This document shows positions 25,290 to 35,345 of a stretch of 64,000 nt of DNA, piece by piece. This stretch comes from Gerris lacustris (taxonomy: Eukaryota; Arthropoda; Insecta; Hemiptera; Gerridae). The notes below the pieces were generated by a model. The model did not search any database and was not told the origin of the DNA. It was given only the letters and a program-made list of their open reading frames with translations. The stretch is taken from the NCBI GenBank assembly GCA_951217055.1, contig OX578279.1, forward strand, positions 71,955,131-72,019,130. The letters run 5' to 3'. The stretch's first letter is position 1; each line of letters starts with the position of its first letter. A program made the translations under genes and the position numbers.

Positions 25290-26094
25290 GCGTTGTTCCG
25301 GATTCCATCAATGTGGATAATTTATTTGATAAGCGCTCTTCACTAGCCCAAATTCCAGAAAGAAATGGATAGAAATATTTAAAGCAATTTCTAGATGCAA
25401 CGTCTCATTTTTGAATACATATATTTAAAATAGTAGAAATTCGCCATGTGTCTGCCTGGTACTTCGGCCCCCACTGAACGTATTTTTTCAATATGGGGTT
25501 TATTTGGACGCCTGAAAGAGGCAGATTATCTCTGTCAGTTGCAAAAGAGCTTATTCTATGTATATTCTACTTCTATGTATATTCTACTTCTATGTATATT
25601 CTACTTCTATGTATATTCTACTTCTATGTATATTCTACTTCTATGTATATTCTACTTCTATGTATATTCTACTTCTATGTATATTCTACTTCTATGTATA
25701 TTCTACTTCTATGTATATTCTACTTCTATGTATATTCTACTTCTATGTATATTCTACTTCTATGTATATTCTACTTCTATGTATATTCTACTTCTATGTA
25801 TATTCTACTTCTATGTATATTCTACTTCTATGTATATTCTACTTCTATGTATATTCTACTTCTATGTATATTCTACTTCTATGTATATTCTACTTCTATG
25901 TATATTCTACTTCTATGTATATTTTATTTTTTGCTTCTAAGAGCATATTCTATTATGACATGCTCAGAATTCCACAACAAAATCAAAAGTGACAAGCCTT
26001 TTGAAAATTAGTAATTAGTTCATCTGAAAAATATGAAGAACTAATAAAGATCCAGCAAAGACTAGCAAAAGTTGAATATGACATTAGTAAATAA
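25290..26094 (+). pseudogene. hAT transposase C-terminal remnant
   Basis: Upstream fragments include NVDNLFDK, then the signature PGTSAPTERIFS (from 25446), which matches the conserved start of the hAT C-terminal dimerisation region. After the minisatellite, the frame resumes with MTCSEFHNKIKSDKPF (about 25955-26002). After a frameshift it continues with SSEKYEELIKIQQ, ending at the stop 26092-26094. Frameshifts and the repeat expansion make it non-functional. The family assignment rests on recalled motifs. Confidence 0.8.
25555..25924 (+). repeat. 17-bp minisatellite, about 22 units
   Basis: The unit TCTATGTATATTCTACT repeats without visible error from 25555, with 21 complete units and a partial last one. 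Because 17 is not a multiple of three and the unit has no stop in any forward frame, all three forward frames are open and encode the same 17-residue period. The frames are not genes. Confidence 0.97.
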
Positions 26095-26720
26095 ATTTAT
26101 TATTTAATTTATTATTTTCCCAATTTCACAAAAAAAAAAATAAATATATAGGTACGTATACTATATATTATATACCTATATATATATTTTTTTTGGAATT
26201 TTCCCTTTAGACCCCCCCCCCCTGGAGTTCTCTCTGTCCGGATCTGGCCATATTAAATTATGGTATCCCTAGGTAGAGGGGAGGGGACATATTTTTTTGC
26301 GTTTTGGTTTAATTTTTTCGGGGTAAGATGACCACCATTTTGGAAACACGATACATATTTGTGAACAAAATTACAATACCTTTAAAATGATACCAAACTT
26401 TAAATTTTCAAATAATAATCATTATGTGGCTCCATAGTTACGGCCCCATAATGTTTCTAAAATATTACTATTTTTATATCAACTCCCGGAAATATCATTG
26501 GACCACTGAGATGTATATTTATGATATTTTTAGGACCTGTCCTAATAGGGTAGTGCGGGGGGGGGGGTACATTTTGTGTTTTGTTTTAATTATTTTAGGA
26601 GTATAATGGCCGCCATTTTGGACACGCGATATTTATTTGTGATCTACATTGATCTACATTTCAAATTTTTACCTTTGAAATGATACCCAACTTAAAAATT
26701 ACAAAAAATATTAAATATTG

Positions 26721-26977
26721 CCATCAATTCGCAATTGGTCGCTAATCGCAGGAATTTTGAGTGTTTAAGTTCGCAATATTTTTTCTGTTTTTATGGGCTA
26801 AAAAGTTTGACTTGTATAGCAAATTTCAAATCTCTAGCTGCAGTAGGTCGGGAGATATACTCCAAGATGCGACGGACGGACGGACGGACGAACTACCAAA
26901 AGCATAAAGGTTTCTAGGTTGACCTCGACACCCTAAAAAGAAACACACCAATATCGTCACCACAATTTTATTTAAAT
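26721..26977. other. Repeat-like flank upstream of the retrotransposon
   Basis: Contains gcaaatttcaaatctctagc followed by a (GGAC)n run (26870-26888), a pattern also seen in other dispersed repeats. No gene. Confidence 0.45.
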
Positions 26978-26987
26978 AAACTTACGC
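26978..26987 (+). repeat. Left target-site duplication of the retrotransposon
   Basis: AAACTTACGC here matches AAACTTACGC directly after the poly(A) run at 32692-32701. The A part could belong to the tail, so the firm core is CTTACGC. Confidence 0.75.
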
Positions 26988-27135
26988 ACAGCAAAAATAA
27001 AATTTGAAAAATTGAATAAGATCAAAATCTTTGAAGACTAAAAATAGGAATTAAATTAACTTGAAATTCAAGAAAAGTGTTCATAGACCACCTCACTAGA
27101 CACCACTCAGGCTAAAAGAAGGTAAAAAAAAAAAA

Positions 27136-28437
27136 ATGCAAGAGAACAGTGGCGGAATTATTAAAGACATACCATTGGAACAAAGGAAACGACCAAATGA
27201 CACGAATGCATTAGAAGATAATGAATTGTTTAATAATTCCGACGTAGGGCCTTACCATGTCATCATGGAAAACAAAAATTATAATTCAGGTAAAACTGGT
27301 TTATCTCGTTTACACCCGATGACAATGGGAAAATTACTCCATGGCAAGCTAGGATTCATATCAAAAGACATAAATAGGATCATAAAAATAGGAATCGACA
27401 AACTAAAAATAACTTTTAACACGCACAATAACGCCAACAAATTATTAACAAGTACGGAACTTCTCAAAGAATACAAAATATACATACCAAAATCATTATT
27501 GTATAAAAAAGGTGTTGTTCGCGGAATCGAACAATCTCTGACGGAAACAGAAATTTTAAAAAACATGGAATTTCACAATTTACCAAATATTTAACTAATA
27601 AATGTAAAACGAATTACACGAAAAATTATAGAAAATAATGAACCAAAATATATTCCCACTCAATCAATTATAATAACATTCAGAGGCCAAATTTTACCAT
27701 CACACGCGTATTTACACTTTGTTCGATGTCCTGTCGAACAATTTATTCCTCGAGTAATTCAATGTAACAAATGCTTACGCTACGGACATACCGAGAATAT
27801 TTGTAAAGGATCAGCCCGCTGTGAAACATGCGGTTTGAACCCGAACACTCATGGTCTAGATCAAAATAACGTAACTAAACCGTGTCCAATAAAAGAAAAC
27901 CCCATTTGTCTTTATTGTAAACAAGGACATAAAACAACTAATATAAAACAATGTCCTGAATATAAATCTCAACAATGTATTAAAGAAATTATGGTAAAAA
28001 ATAGTATATCTTACGGTGAAGCAAAAACAAAAATAACAAATTCAAATACTTTTTCAACAGTACTACAATCTAAATGTATACCGACTCCTCCTAAAACTGA
28101 ATCCCGCAAATTTCAAAATCAAACAATATTATCAACCCCATCCGTAGCCCCTAAACGACAACGGTTAAATCCTGAGCAGCCAAATAAAGAATTCTACTTT
28201 CAAAAACTTGTCACCCCAAAACAAACACCAGGGGGACTGATTCAGTTTAACCCTTTTAAACCGACACAACAAACCTCAAACACTAATGAAATTCTATATA
28301 ATGGTCTAGACAAAAATCTTATCAAACTAATTACTGATATAACTAAAATAATAATAAAAGAACTAAACGCGGAAAAAACAATTCAAATTGACGATACCGT
28401 CATAAAAAATATACTTTCGAAAATAAATTTCCCTTAA
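27136..28437 (+). pseudogene. Retrotransposon ORF1 (zinc-knuckle protein), one nonsense codon
   Basis: One continuous frame of 434 codons, including the final stop, is interrupted only by a TAA at 27592-27594 (codon 153). The second half carries three cysteine-rich motifs. These are C-X2-C-X4-H-X4-C from codon 210 (CNKCLRYGHTENIC), a longer C-X2-C...H...C (CETCGLNPNTH), and C-X2-C-X3-H-X7-C (CLYCKQGHKTTNIKQC). Such proteins bind the element RNA and chaperone reverse transcription. The start at 27136 follows an A-rich run. Downstream of the stop, an ATG at 27835 would give a 200-codon product lacking the first two cysteines-rich motifs' complete set. Termination before the knuckles makes a functional ORF1 protein unlikely from this copy. 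Confidence 0.9.
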
Positions 28438-28438
28438 T

Positions 28439-31400
28439 ATGGATCAACTTAGTGACATTCCAAATTCACACTATAGTTATTTGAATGCCCGTGAGTCTAA
28501 TTTAAGAAATTTTAGAATATTACAGTGGAATATAAGATCGGCAAATAATAAAAAAATTGATCTCGAACACCTCTTATATTCATCCAAAATTGATATAGCC
28601 TGTCTTTGTGAGACTTGGTTTAAACAAGGAATAAATATTAACTTTAAAGGCTATAATATAATAAGATTAGACAGACAAGATGATAGAAGAGGTGGTGGAG
28701 TCGCGATATTGGTAAAATCAAACATACACTACATCGTACTTAATAACCTTCCCCATATAGGAACAGATCATATTGGTATACAAATAAAATACAAAAACAA
28801 AAATTTAAATATCGTATCAATATATAACCCCCCAATAACTCAAATACAATCTAACAAATGGGATGACCTAATAAAAACCTTAAACCAACCATACCTTATA
28901 TTAGGGGATTTTAATAGCCACCACACAGCCTGGGGTTGTAGTAACACTGATGTAAAAGGTCAAAATTTATTAAAAGCAATCGATCAAAATAATGCAATAA
29001 TACTTAATAAAAATAAACCAACACTTATCCCTAAGATAAACCAAAAATCACAATCTGTAATAGACCTCGTTATAGCTTCTAACGACATTGCAGCTGACTT
29101 TGAATGGAATGTTTTAAATGAACCTTTCGGATCGAACCATTATCCAATCATAATAGAGACAAATTCCTCCAATGTAGAAAAAATATATAGATACCCAACA
29201 AGACGTTGGAATATTAATAATGCAGATTGGACAAAATATCAGGATAATATGGAAACACTAACGCAAAACAGACTAAGAAACCTTACACTACAAACTTACG
29301 ATGACTTAATAAATGATATAAACACAGCATCTAAAAATTCAATTCCCGAAATTAAAAAAAGAAAAATTACGTCCACTCCTTACCCCAACCTAATACATTG
29401 GTGGGATTTAACCTGTGAACAATCAAAATGTGAACGGTACAACGCTTATCAAAATTTTAAAAACCACCCAAATTTAACAAATTATATTAACTTTAAACGC
29501 AAACACGCAAAATTTAGACGGTTAATTAAACGTAAACAAAAAAATAGTTGGAAGCAATACTGTGAAAACTTAAACTTTTCAAAAAATACACCATCCCATG
29601 TTTGGAAATCTTTTAAAAAACTAAATAAAAGTTCATCGAACGAAATAAAAACAACACCGGGAACCTGGGTCCAGGAATTTATGGATAAATTAGCCCCCCC
29701 ATCAGTAACAAATAAAATCCCACCATCACTAACAAATAACAACACTCATCTACTTACCAAACCTTTTACATTATTTGAATTTCAAACGGCTATTAAACAT
29801 AGCAATACCTCCCCTGGATACGACAATATTCACTATGACATGATATACCATTTACCCCCAATTTCAAAAAACCAACTTTTAGAAATATTCAATAATATTT
29901 GGCGAACACAACAAATTCCAGAATCGTGGCAGACATTTATAATAATCCCCATTAAAAAACAGGGAAAAACCGGCGATTTAGCTTCAAATTATCGCCCAAT
30001 TTCCTTATCATCATGTATGCTGAAAACTTTTGAACGATTAATTAAAAGTAGATTAGAATGGTTTATGGAATCAAATGAAAAACTTTCAAAATCACAAAAA
30101 GGATTTAGGAAAAATAAATCAGTTTTAGAAAGCCAAAGTCAGCTTGTAACAGACATACACGACGCATTCACTCAAAAAAAGTCAGTACTTACACTACTCC
30201 TAGACATTACAGGAGCTTACGACAATGTTGACCTTTCTATATTACACTATAAACTGACACAGATGGACGTACCACAACAAACAGCAAATTTTATAATCAA
30301 ACTAATATCAAATAGAATACTACTTTTTCGAGTAAACGGAGAAATAGTAGGACGTAGAGTAACTAGAAAAGGTATCCCACAAGGAGCTATTTTGAGTCCC
30401 CTATTATACATAATTCACACCTCGGACATCGAAATGAAAATACCCTTTCCGGTAAAGATACTCCAGTTTGCCGATGACATATTAATATATTCAATCAGTA
30501 AAAAAATTGATGACATGGTAAATAATCTCAGTCAAGCATTAAAAACAATAAAAGACTGGACTAGAATTACTGGACTAGAACTATCACATGAAAAATCAGA
30601 ATGCTGCATTTTCACTAGAAGAAATAATCTCAACCTAGAAAATAAAATAACTTTTGGAAATATTCAGATAAAAAGAAAAACAGTAATTAGATTTCTTGGT
30701 CTCTTCCTCGATCAAAAACTAACATGGAAAGAACATATCAAGATTATTACCTCAAAATGTGAAAAATACCTAAATATAATGAAAATGACCTGCAACAAAT
30801 CATGGGGAAGTGATCCAAAAACCATGCTCACTCTATACAGGGCTACAATAAGAGCATGTTTAGACTTTGCCTCGCCTTTCTATGGTAACGCCAGACAATA
30901 CTTACTAACAACACTCGACCGCATCCAATACAGAGCCCTAAAAATATCTATGGGATATTTAAAATCAACACCAATAGTCGTAATCTTAACTGAATGTTGC
31001 GAACAACCACTTGACTTACGACGACAACATCTAGCTGACAAACTACTATTAAAATTATACACTCAAAACTCTGACATATACACATCCGTAACAGAACTAT
31101 CAAATAAAATAAACAGAGGACATAGATACTGGCGACACAAACCTTCACCCTTACTAAACAATAGCTTCAATTCTATATTACCTTACTTAGATCAAACTAT
31201 ATACCAAAACAAATTACTGCCAATTCATCAAATTACTTATGAAAACTTATATCAACAACCGAATATACATGTACCCAAACTTAGTTATCCTTACAATGAC
31301 ATAACATTTCAAGACCAACTTACTAAATTGAACCCAAAAATAACCTACATTATATTTACAGACGGATCAAAGCAACAAAACGTATCAGGATATTCATACT

Positions 31401-32209
31401 ATGACCCTCAATTAAAACAAGGCATTGGCTACTCATGTTCTCAACAAGCTAATATATATACATTAGAAAGCTTAGGCATTCTACAAGCACTAGAATACAT
31501 CAACACAATACAAAATAACTATTACAAATACACGATAGCATGTGACAACCAGGGAGTCCTTAAAAAATTAGATAACATCTCATACACTACACATTTGGAT
31601 CACATCTTCATGAATATATTAAATAATATAGCAGAAATAAGAAAAAAAAATAAAGAAATAGACTTTATATGGGTCAAATCACATCAAGGAATTAAAGGAA
31701 ACGAGGAAGCAGACAAACTTGCCAAAAGCCCAACAAAACAATCAGACAAAAAAATACCAACAAGAGATCTAATAGCACTATCCAAAAAGAAGATGTTTGA
31801 AAACTGGAACATAAAACTTCAAGAAGAACCAGCAAAAGCAAGAAATTTCAAATCAATTGTCAAAAAAGTTCCAATTAAACCGTGGTTTTGGAAATCAAAA
31901 CTACCACGTAAGGATATAATCAAAATTAATAGATTGAGAAGTTACCATGCAAGATGCATTCAATACAACTATATGATAGGACTAAGTGATTCGCCTATAT
32001 GTTACACATGCCCAGATAAAAATGAAAATATGACTCACATCCTATTGGAATGTCCTAAGTATAAATCCGAACGTAACAAATTATTTCAAGAACTCAATAT
32101 TCAAGAAATTCAAGATGAAAATGAAAAAATTAAGAAAATGCTTTTCTCAAAATTAAAAAATATTACACTTACACTGAAATTCGTAAATGAAATAAATTAC
32201 TCCCCTTAG
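28439..32209 (+). CDS. Retrotransposon ORF2: endonuclease, reverse transcriptase, RNase H
   Basis: An intact frame of 1256 residues. The N-terminal AP-type endonuclease (about 1-240) shows QWN (Asn31), CETW (Glu58), GDFN (Asp157, Asn159) and IDL (Asp209). The last motif reads SNH (232-234), where SDH is usual. The reverse transcriptase (about 440-780) shows NYRPISL, LDITGAYDNV near 587, GIPQGAILSPLL, the catalytic FADD at 677-680 and FLGLFLD near 752. RNase H (about 965-1100) shows FTDGSK, LESLGIL, ACDNQG and SHQGIKGNEEAD. A C-terminal C-X2-C-X8-H-X4-C follows near 1188. The enzyme would nick chromosomal DNA and copy the element RNA at the nick. The start lies one base after the ORF1 stop (TAATATG), suggesting coupled reinitiation. 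Confidence 0.95.
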   Translation: MDQLSDIPNSHYSYLNARESNLRNFRILQWNIRSANNKKIDLEHLLYSSKIDIACLCETWFKQGININFKGYNIIRLDRQDDRRGGGVAILVKSNIHYIVLNNLPHIGTDHIGIQIKYKNKNLNIVSIYNPPITQIQSNKWDDLIKTLNQPYLILGDFNSHHTAWGCSNTDVKGQNLLKAIDQNNAIILNKNKPTLIPKINQKSQSVIDLVIASNDIAADFEWNVLNEPFGSNHYPIIIETNSSNVEKIYRYPTRRWNINNADWTKYQDNMETLTQNRLRNLTLQTYDDLINDINTASKNSIPEIKKRKITSTPYPNLIHWWDLTCEQSKCERYNAYQNFKNHPNLTNYINFKRKHAKFRRLIKRKQKNSWKQYCENLNFSKNTPSHVWKSFKKLNKSSSNEIKTTPGTWVQEFMDKLAPPSVTNKIPPSLTNNNTHLLTKPFTLFEFQTAIKHSNTSPGYDNIHYDMIYHLPPISKNQLLEIFNNIWRTQQIPESWQTFIIIPIKKQGKTGDLASNYRPISLSSCMLKTFERLIKSRLEWFMESNEKLSKSQKGFRKNKSVLESQSQLVTDIHDAFTQKKSVLTLLLDITGAYDNVDLSILHYKLTQMDVPQQTANFIIKLISNRILLFRVNGEIVGRRVTRKGIPQGAILSPLLYIIHTSDIEMKIPFPVKILQFADDILIYSISKKIDDMVNNLSQALKTIKDWTRITGLELSHEKSECCIFTRRNNLNLENKITFGNIQIKRKTVIRFLGLFLDQKLTWKEHIKIITSKCEKYLNIMKMTCNKSWGSDPKTMLTLYRATIRACLDFASPFYGNARQYLLTTLDRIQYRALKISMGYLKSTPIVVILTECCEQPLDLRRQHLADKLLLKLYTQNSDIYTSVTELSNKINRGHRYWRHKPSPLLNNSFNSILPYLDQTIYQNKLLPIHQITYENLYQQPNIHVPKLSYPYNDITFQDQLTKLNPKITYIIFTDGSKQQNVSGYSYYDPQLKQGIGYSCSQQANIYTLESLGILQALEYINTIQNNYYKYTIACDNQGVLKKLDNISYTTHLDHIFMNILNNIAEIRKKNKEIDFIWVKSHQGIKGNEEADKLAKSPTKQSDKKIPTRDLIALSKKKMFENWNIKLQEEPAKARNFKSIVKKVPIKPWFWKSKLPRKDIIKINRLRSYHARCIQYNYMIGLSDSPICYTCPDKNENMTHILLECPKYKSERNKLFQELNIQEIQDENEKIKKMLFSKLKNITLTLKFVNEINYSP

Positions 32210-32663
32210 CCTAAAATTGTAAAATCTGGAGACCAACAGAAATCCCACAAACGAAAATAATAAAAAAAAAAAAAAAACTTAGGGAAAACATAGGAAGAAC
32301 TTAGGAAGGACTCGGGTCCGCCCAACCTAATTGAGGTTTTCTGTGGTTTCCCTCAATTTACCAGGCAAATGCCAGGTTGGTCCACTCTTAAGTCAGTCCA
32401 CAGACTGCCTATGATACCCGTTTAAATTCCTGCAAACAACCCAATAAAAATCCAATCAAAATCTTCCTTTTTAAAAATAAAATAAAATAAAAATTTATAA
32501 TCCAAAATTGTCCATATTACCCTTCCCCAAATTTGATTAAAAAGCTCCAATCCCTTACAAAATATCAAAAATTAAAAAAGGCACAAAATAACCCCACTCA
32601 AAATAATATCATGGCTCCGGTAAACACAAATAATTTTTTGTTACTTATACCAATAAAGAACTT

Positions 32664-32694
<31 letters not shown>
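32210..32694 (+). other. Retrotransposon 3' untranslated region and poly(A)
   Basis: About 460 bp of A-rich sequence ending in a run of about 26 A (from 32669). Another A run of about 17 lies inside it near 32262. A polyadenylation signal sits 12 bases before the final run. Confidence 0.85.
32652..32657 (+). promoter_or_regulatory. Polyadenylation signal of the retrotransposon
   Basis: AATAAA lies just upstream of the terminal A run, as expected for the element transcript. Confidence 0.75.
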
Positions 32695-32701
32695 CTTACG
32701 C
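32692..32701 (+). repeat. Right target-site duplication of the retrotransposon
   Basis: AAACTTACGC follows the poly(A) run and matches 26978-26987. Confidence 0.75.
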
Positions 32702-32756
32702 GTTTTGACAGTCTATGCTACCCCCACTTTGTACTGTTATTTTAAGTCATAAAGCT

Positions 32757-33112
32757 TCAATTTTTAAGTTTTTGGTAGTTTTCATACTACGGAAAGTTTT
32801 AAATTTTTAATTTAAATAAAATTATAATTATTATTAACTACGGGAAACAGACAGTGAAAAATACACTCCAGCGCCGGGATTTGAACCACGGGTCTCCTGT
32901 ATTTCCAGTACAGATGCTCTTACCAACTAAGCTACGCAGGAGAATGATTTTTCACTGGCGTAATCGATTTGTCCTGAATCCAAGCTTTCAATATTCATAC
33001 ACATTTAGACAGTCAATATTTATGACATTAGAACTAAACCGAGAATTAACGCTTATTATCATAAAGTACTCAATTAGTACCTGTACCTTGTACAATCAAT
33101 TCTAAATTCAAT
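32757..33112. mobile_element. Family O element carrying a tRNA-like domain, copy 1
   Basis: Starts with aatttttaagtttttggtag and catactacggaaag, then a 22-bp AT-rich segment, then ctacgggaaacagacagtg, then the tRNA-like domain on the minus strand. The same head is found at 33113-33275. Its hairpin form is at 14240-14400, and fragments are at 37216 and 51408. Confidence 0.75.
32874..32943 (-). tRNA. tRNA-like sequence (pseudo-tRNA or SINE head)
   Basis: On the minus strand it shows TAGCTTAGTTGGTAAGAGCA (D arm), a perfect 5-bp anticodon stem CTGTA/TACAG with loop CTGGAAA, a TTCAAAT T loop, and an acceptor stem pairing at 6 of 7 positions. The T stem has two mismatches and there is one extra base before the anticodon stem. 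The loop would read GGA (serine), but there is no long serine-type variable arm. It is therefore a tRNA-derived part of a mobile element rather than a working tRNA gene. Confidence 0.6.
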
Positions 33113-33275
33113 TTTTAAGTTTTTGGTAGTTTTCATACTACGGAAAGTTTTGAATTTTCAATTTAAATCAAATTATAATTATTATTAACTACGGGAAACA
33201 GACAGTGAAAAATACACTCCAGCGCCGGGATTTGAACCACGGGTCTCCTGTATAATAATTATAATTTGATTTAAA
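33113..33275. mobile_element. Family O element, copy 2 (tRNA-like domain truncated)
   Basis: Repeats the head of copy 1, but the tRNA-like part stops at tctcctgtat (33250). It is joined directly to aataattataatttgattta, the inverted copy of its own 22-bp AT-rich segment. The result is a short element with inverted ends. Confidence 0.75.
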
Positions 33276-34489
33276 GTCATAAAGCTTGTAAAGTAAATAT
33301 GTAGACTAGTAGTCATTCACTCACTACGCTAACACTTACACTATTAAGATTATATAAATGTCGAAATTTATTGTTGTTTTACTTTTTATATTAACCTCTC
33401 TAGTCATAATTATGCATTTAAATACACAATATATGCACTATACAATTATGGCTGACGTAAATATAATCACGGGAGTAATGTCTGCACGTAGTATATGTTT
33501 ATAAAACTAATGTTATAATTATTATTGCTATCGTAATAATTAAATGATATAATGGCCTGCTAGACAGACAAACTCTGAAATTAATACAAGGGTATAAAAA
33601 ATCACACTGCTAAAACAATATTTTACAAAAAATATTAAAATAAAATAAAACCTTAACTTAAAATCTTTTCAGCCCCTGACAATGAAAGCAAGTACGATTC
33701 TGCTAGAAATGAATAGTTAATATAATTAACAGGTAAAAAAACAAAAAAAACCCTGGCTGTCTTCCAATTCAGACACTTAGTTTTAAAAAAATCAATTTTG
33801 GTTAAATAGTCTTCCTTATCTAAAAAGGACTTATTCAAAAGGTAGAGACTAATCTGAAAAAATGTGGAGGAAATGTAAAAAAAAACAAAGAGATTAGCGA
33901 CAAAAGAGTTCATGTGTAAATTAAGTCGAAGCGTTTCAAACAAAAGCAAAAATATAAATTGACTCGAGCCAAATTTGAAGAACGGGGGAAGCAACTAACT
34001 GCGTCAGCATTTAAGTTTACCAAATATTATATTTTGTTTATGTTATTAAGTTTATATTATATTAGTAGTAGTAATAGTAATCTAGTACTTCCTACTAGAC
34101 GGGTAGGACGGACCACTTGTTCGAACCTAGCAATTAGGCCATCTTTTAGGCCCATTTTACGCCCCTTGGTGGAGAGTTCCAGCTACTTCACACATCACAC
34201 ATTTTTGTACATTGTACCGCCGAAGCGAGTATGGTATGGTCTTAAGCCGCGTCCACACCAAACGCGCATTCGCAAACAACTGCAAACACGACGTCCACAC
34301 CTACACAAGATATGTCCTCCCTCCGCCTTCCAGAGAGTTGGAATTAAGCTTTTCTAATGTGCCCCAAGCGATTTATGAAAAAAAAGGTTCCTCGAATTTT
34401 GTCACAGATAGCCTTTTATCACGGCCGATTGACTCTACAAATAATATAATTTATATTCTTTTTTAATTATAAAGCATTTTCTTCCTGTT
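33276..34489. other. No confident gene
   Basis: AT-rich to 34080, then a GC-richer patch at 34095-34340 that includes gccgcgtccacaccaaacgc, a type of text often found at ends of DNA elements. Frames there lack recognisable domains. Confidence 0.4.
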
Positions 34490-34660
34490 TTTCAAATTTA
34501 CCCCAATCTTAAATAAAAATATGACAAAAAAGTATATAACAATAATTACTGTCCTCTTAAAGAGCTTTCCAACGACATGCATCGTAAAGGGTATATAATT
34601 TTTTGACTTTTGTACCCCGTACCCCGTACTTCCGCCGTCCGGATATTCCTGAAAAGTTGA
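34490..34660 (+). repeat. Family P repeat, copy 1
   Basis: Matches 45030-45150 over cttaaagagctttccaacga and the following ttttgacttttgtac. Diverged; non-coding. Confidence 0.7.
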
Positions 34661-34759
34661 AGTTATGCTTTTCTCATGAGTGACAAGCAATCCACGCAAA
34701 AAAAATCAGCCACGAATTTTTTCCGCAGACAGCCTTTTATCACGAAAGATCGACAGTGT

Positions 34760-35345
34760 AAATTAATGTCTAATTTGATTAATTGTTTGCTCCGTTTTTT
34801 TAAACTGTCAAAATTGTTTTGTTTTTACATGAATTAAAGTATCAATTTAGCAAATTTTAAAGAGCATAGACGGTTCAAATTAATCTGGGGTTATCTGCGG
34901 GTTACTTTCGATACACTATAAACGTTTTATACAAATCAGATAAGTACTTTTGAAGCTATACGAGTAAATAGATGTGTGCATGCATGTGAATGAGAAACAA
35001 ATAGGCTCATAAGGTAGAAACTTACATGGGACCAACAATGGGCTAATTATGACCTACCATCCAAATTTCAATAAAATAGGACGATTAGTTTCTAAGATAT
35101 GTTTGTTCGCAAATATTGACCAACAGACCGACAGACAGACACGGATCAAAAATGTTCCCTGATGTCTGAAACGGATTTCTGTCTTGGAATTTTTGAAAAC
35201 GGAGACACAATATATTGTCGTTCTTCAGAACGATCACATAACTTCCGATACCTTCGGTAAGCTCGGAAGTAAAACTTCTTGCATACGAGTCCGCAAGACA
35301 GTGAGATATTTTCATGTCTTCGCTCTGCGTAAGCTACCGACATGA
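34760..35345 (-). repeat. Family B repeat
   Basis: Reverse complement of 48422-48960. It carries the (gacagaca)n stretch (35125-35140), tcgttcttcagaacgatc, and the terminal near-palindrome ttaccgaaggtaacggaagc in a diverged form. The two short minus-strand frames crossing it are not conserved between copies. Confidence 0.75.

Larger units (their letters stand above)
25154..26271 (+). mobile_element. hAT element relic with target duplication
   Basis: 1118 bp flanked by an exact 8-bp duplication GGTAGAGG (25146-25153 and 26272-26279). The ends TAGGGTTACCA and TAGGGATACCA match at 10 of 11 positions as inverted repeats, and subterminal GTCCGG motifs occur on both sides. It holds only the C-terminal end of a transposase frame. 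The rest was lost by internal deletion. Confidence 0.9.
24936..26720. repeat. Three-copy tandem repeat, interrupted
   Basis: A unit of roughly 250 bp containing atggccgccattttggaaac, aaaatgatacc and ggacctgtcctagtggggta occurs at about 24936-25153, 26280-26560 and 26570-26720. The first boundary is split by the hAT element at 25154-26271. Confidence 0.75.
26988..32694 (+). mobile_element. I-group non-LTR retrotransposon, near full length
   Basis: About 5.7 kb. It has a 148-bp 5' leader, ORF1 (27136-28437) with one stop codon, intact ORF2 (28439-32209), a 3' untranslated region with AATAAA and a terminal poly(A) run, bounded by a short target duplication. The layout (ORF1 with three zinc knuckles; ORF2 with AP endonuclease, reverse transcriptase, RNase H and a C-terminal CCHC motif) fits the I group (I or related clades such as Nimb). 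An intact 1256-codon frame suggests recent insertion. The exact 5' boundary is inferred from the duplication. Confidence 0.9.

Noticed and set aside
25446..26011. Three overlapping forward reading frames of 144-172 codons
   Set aside because: They are the 17-bp minisatellite read in three frames; only the first and last few dozen codons contain hAT transposase text.
27279..27566. Minus-strand frame of 95 codons
   Set aside because: Antisense to ORF1; no independent support.
29482..31148. Minus-strand frames of 60-87 codons
   Set aside because: Antisense shadows of the intact ORF2.
32874..32943. Functional tRNA-Ser(GGA) gene
   Set aside because: Mismatched T stem, extra base before the anticodon stem, no long variable arm, and a second truncated copy beside it show a tRNA-derived repeat.
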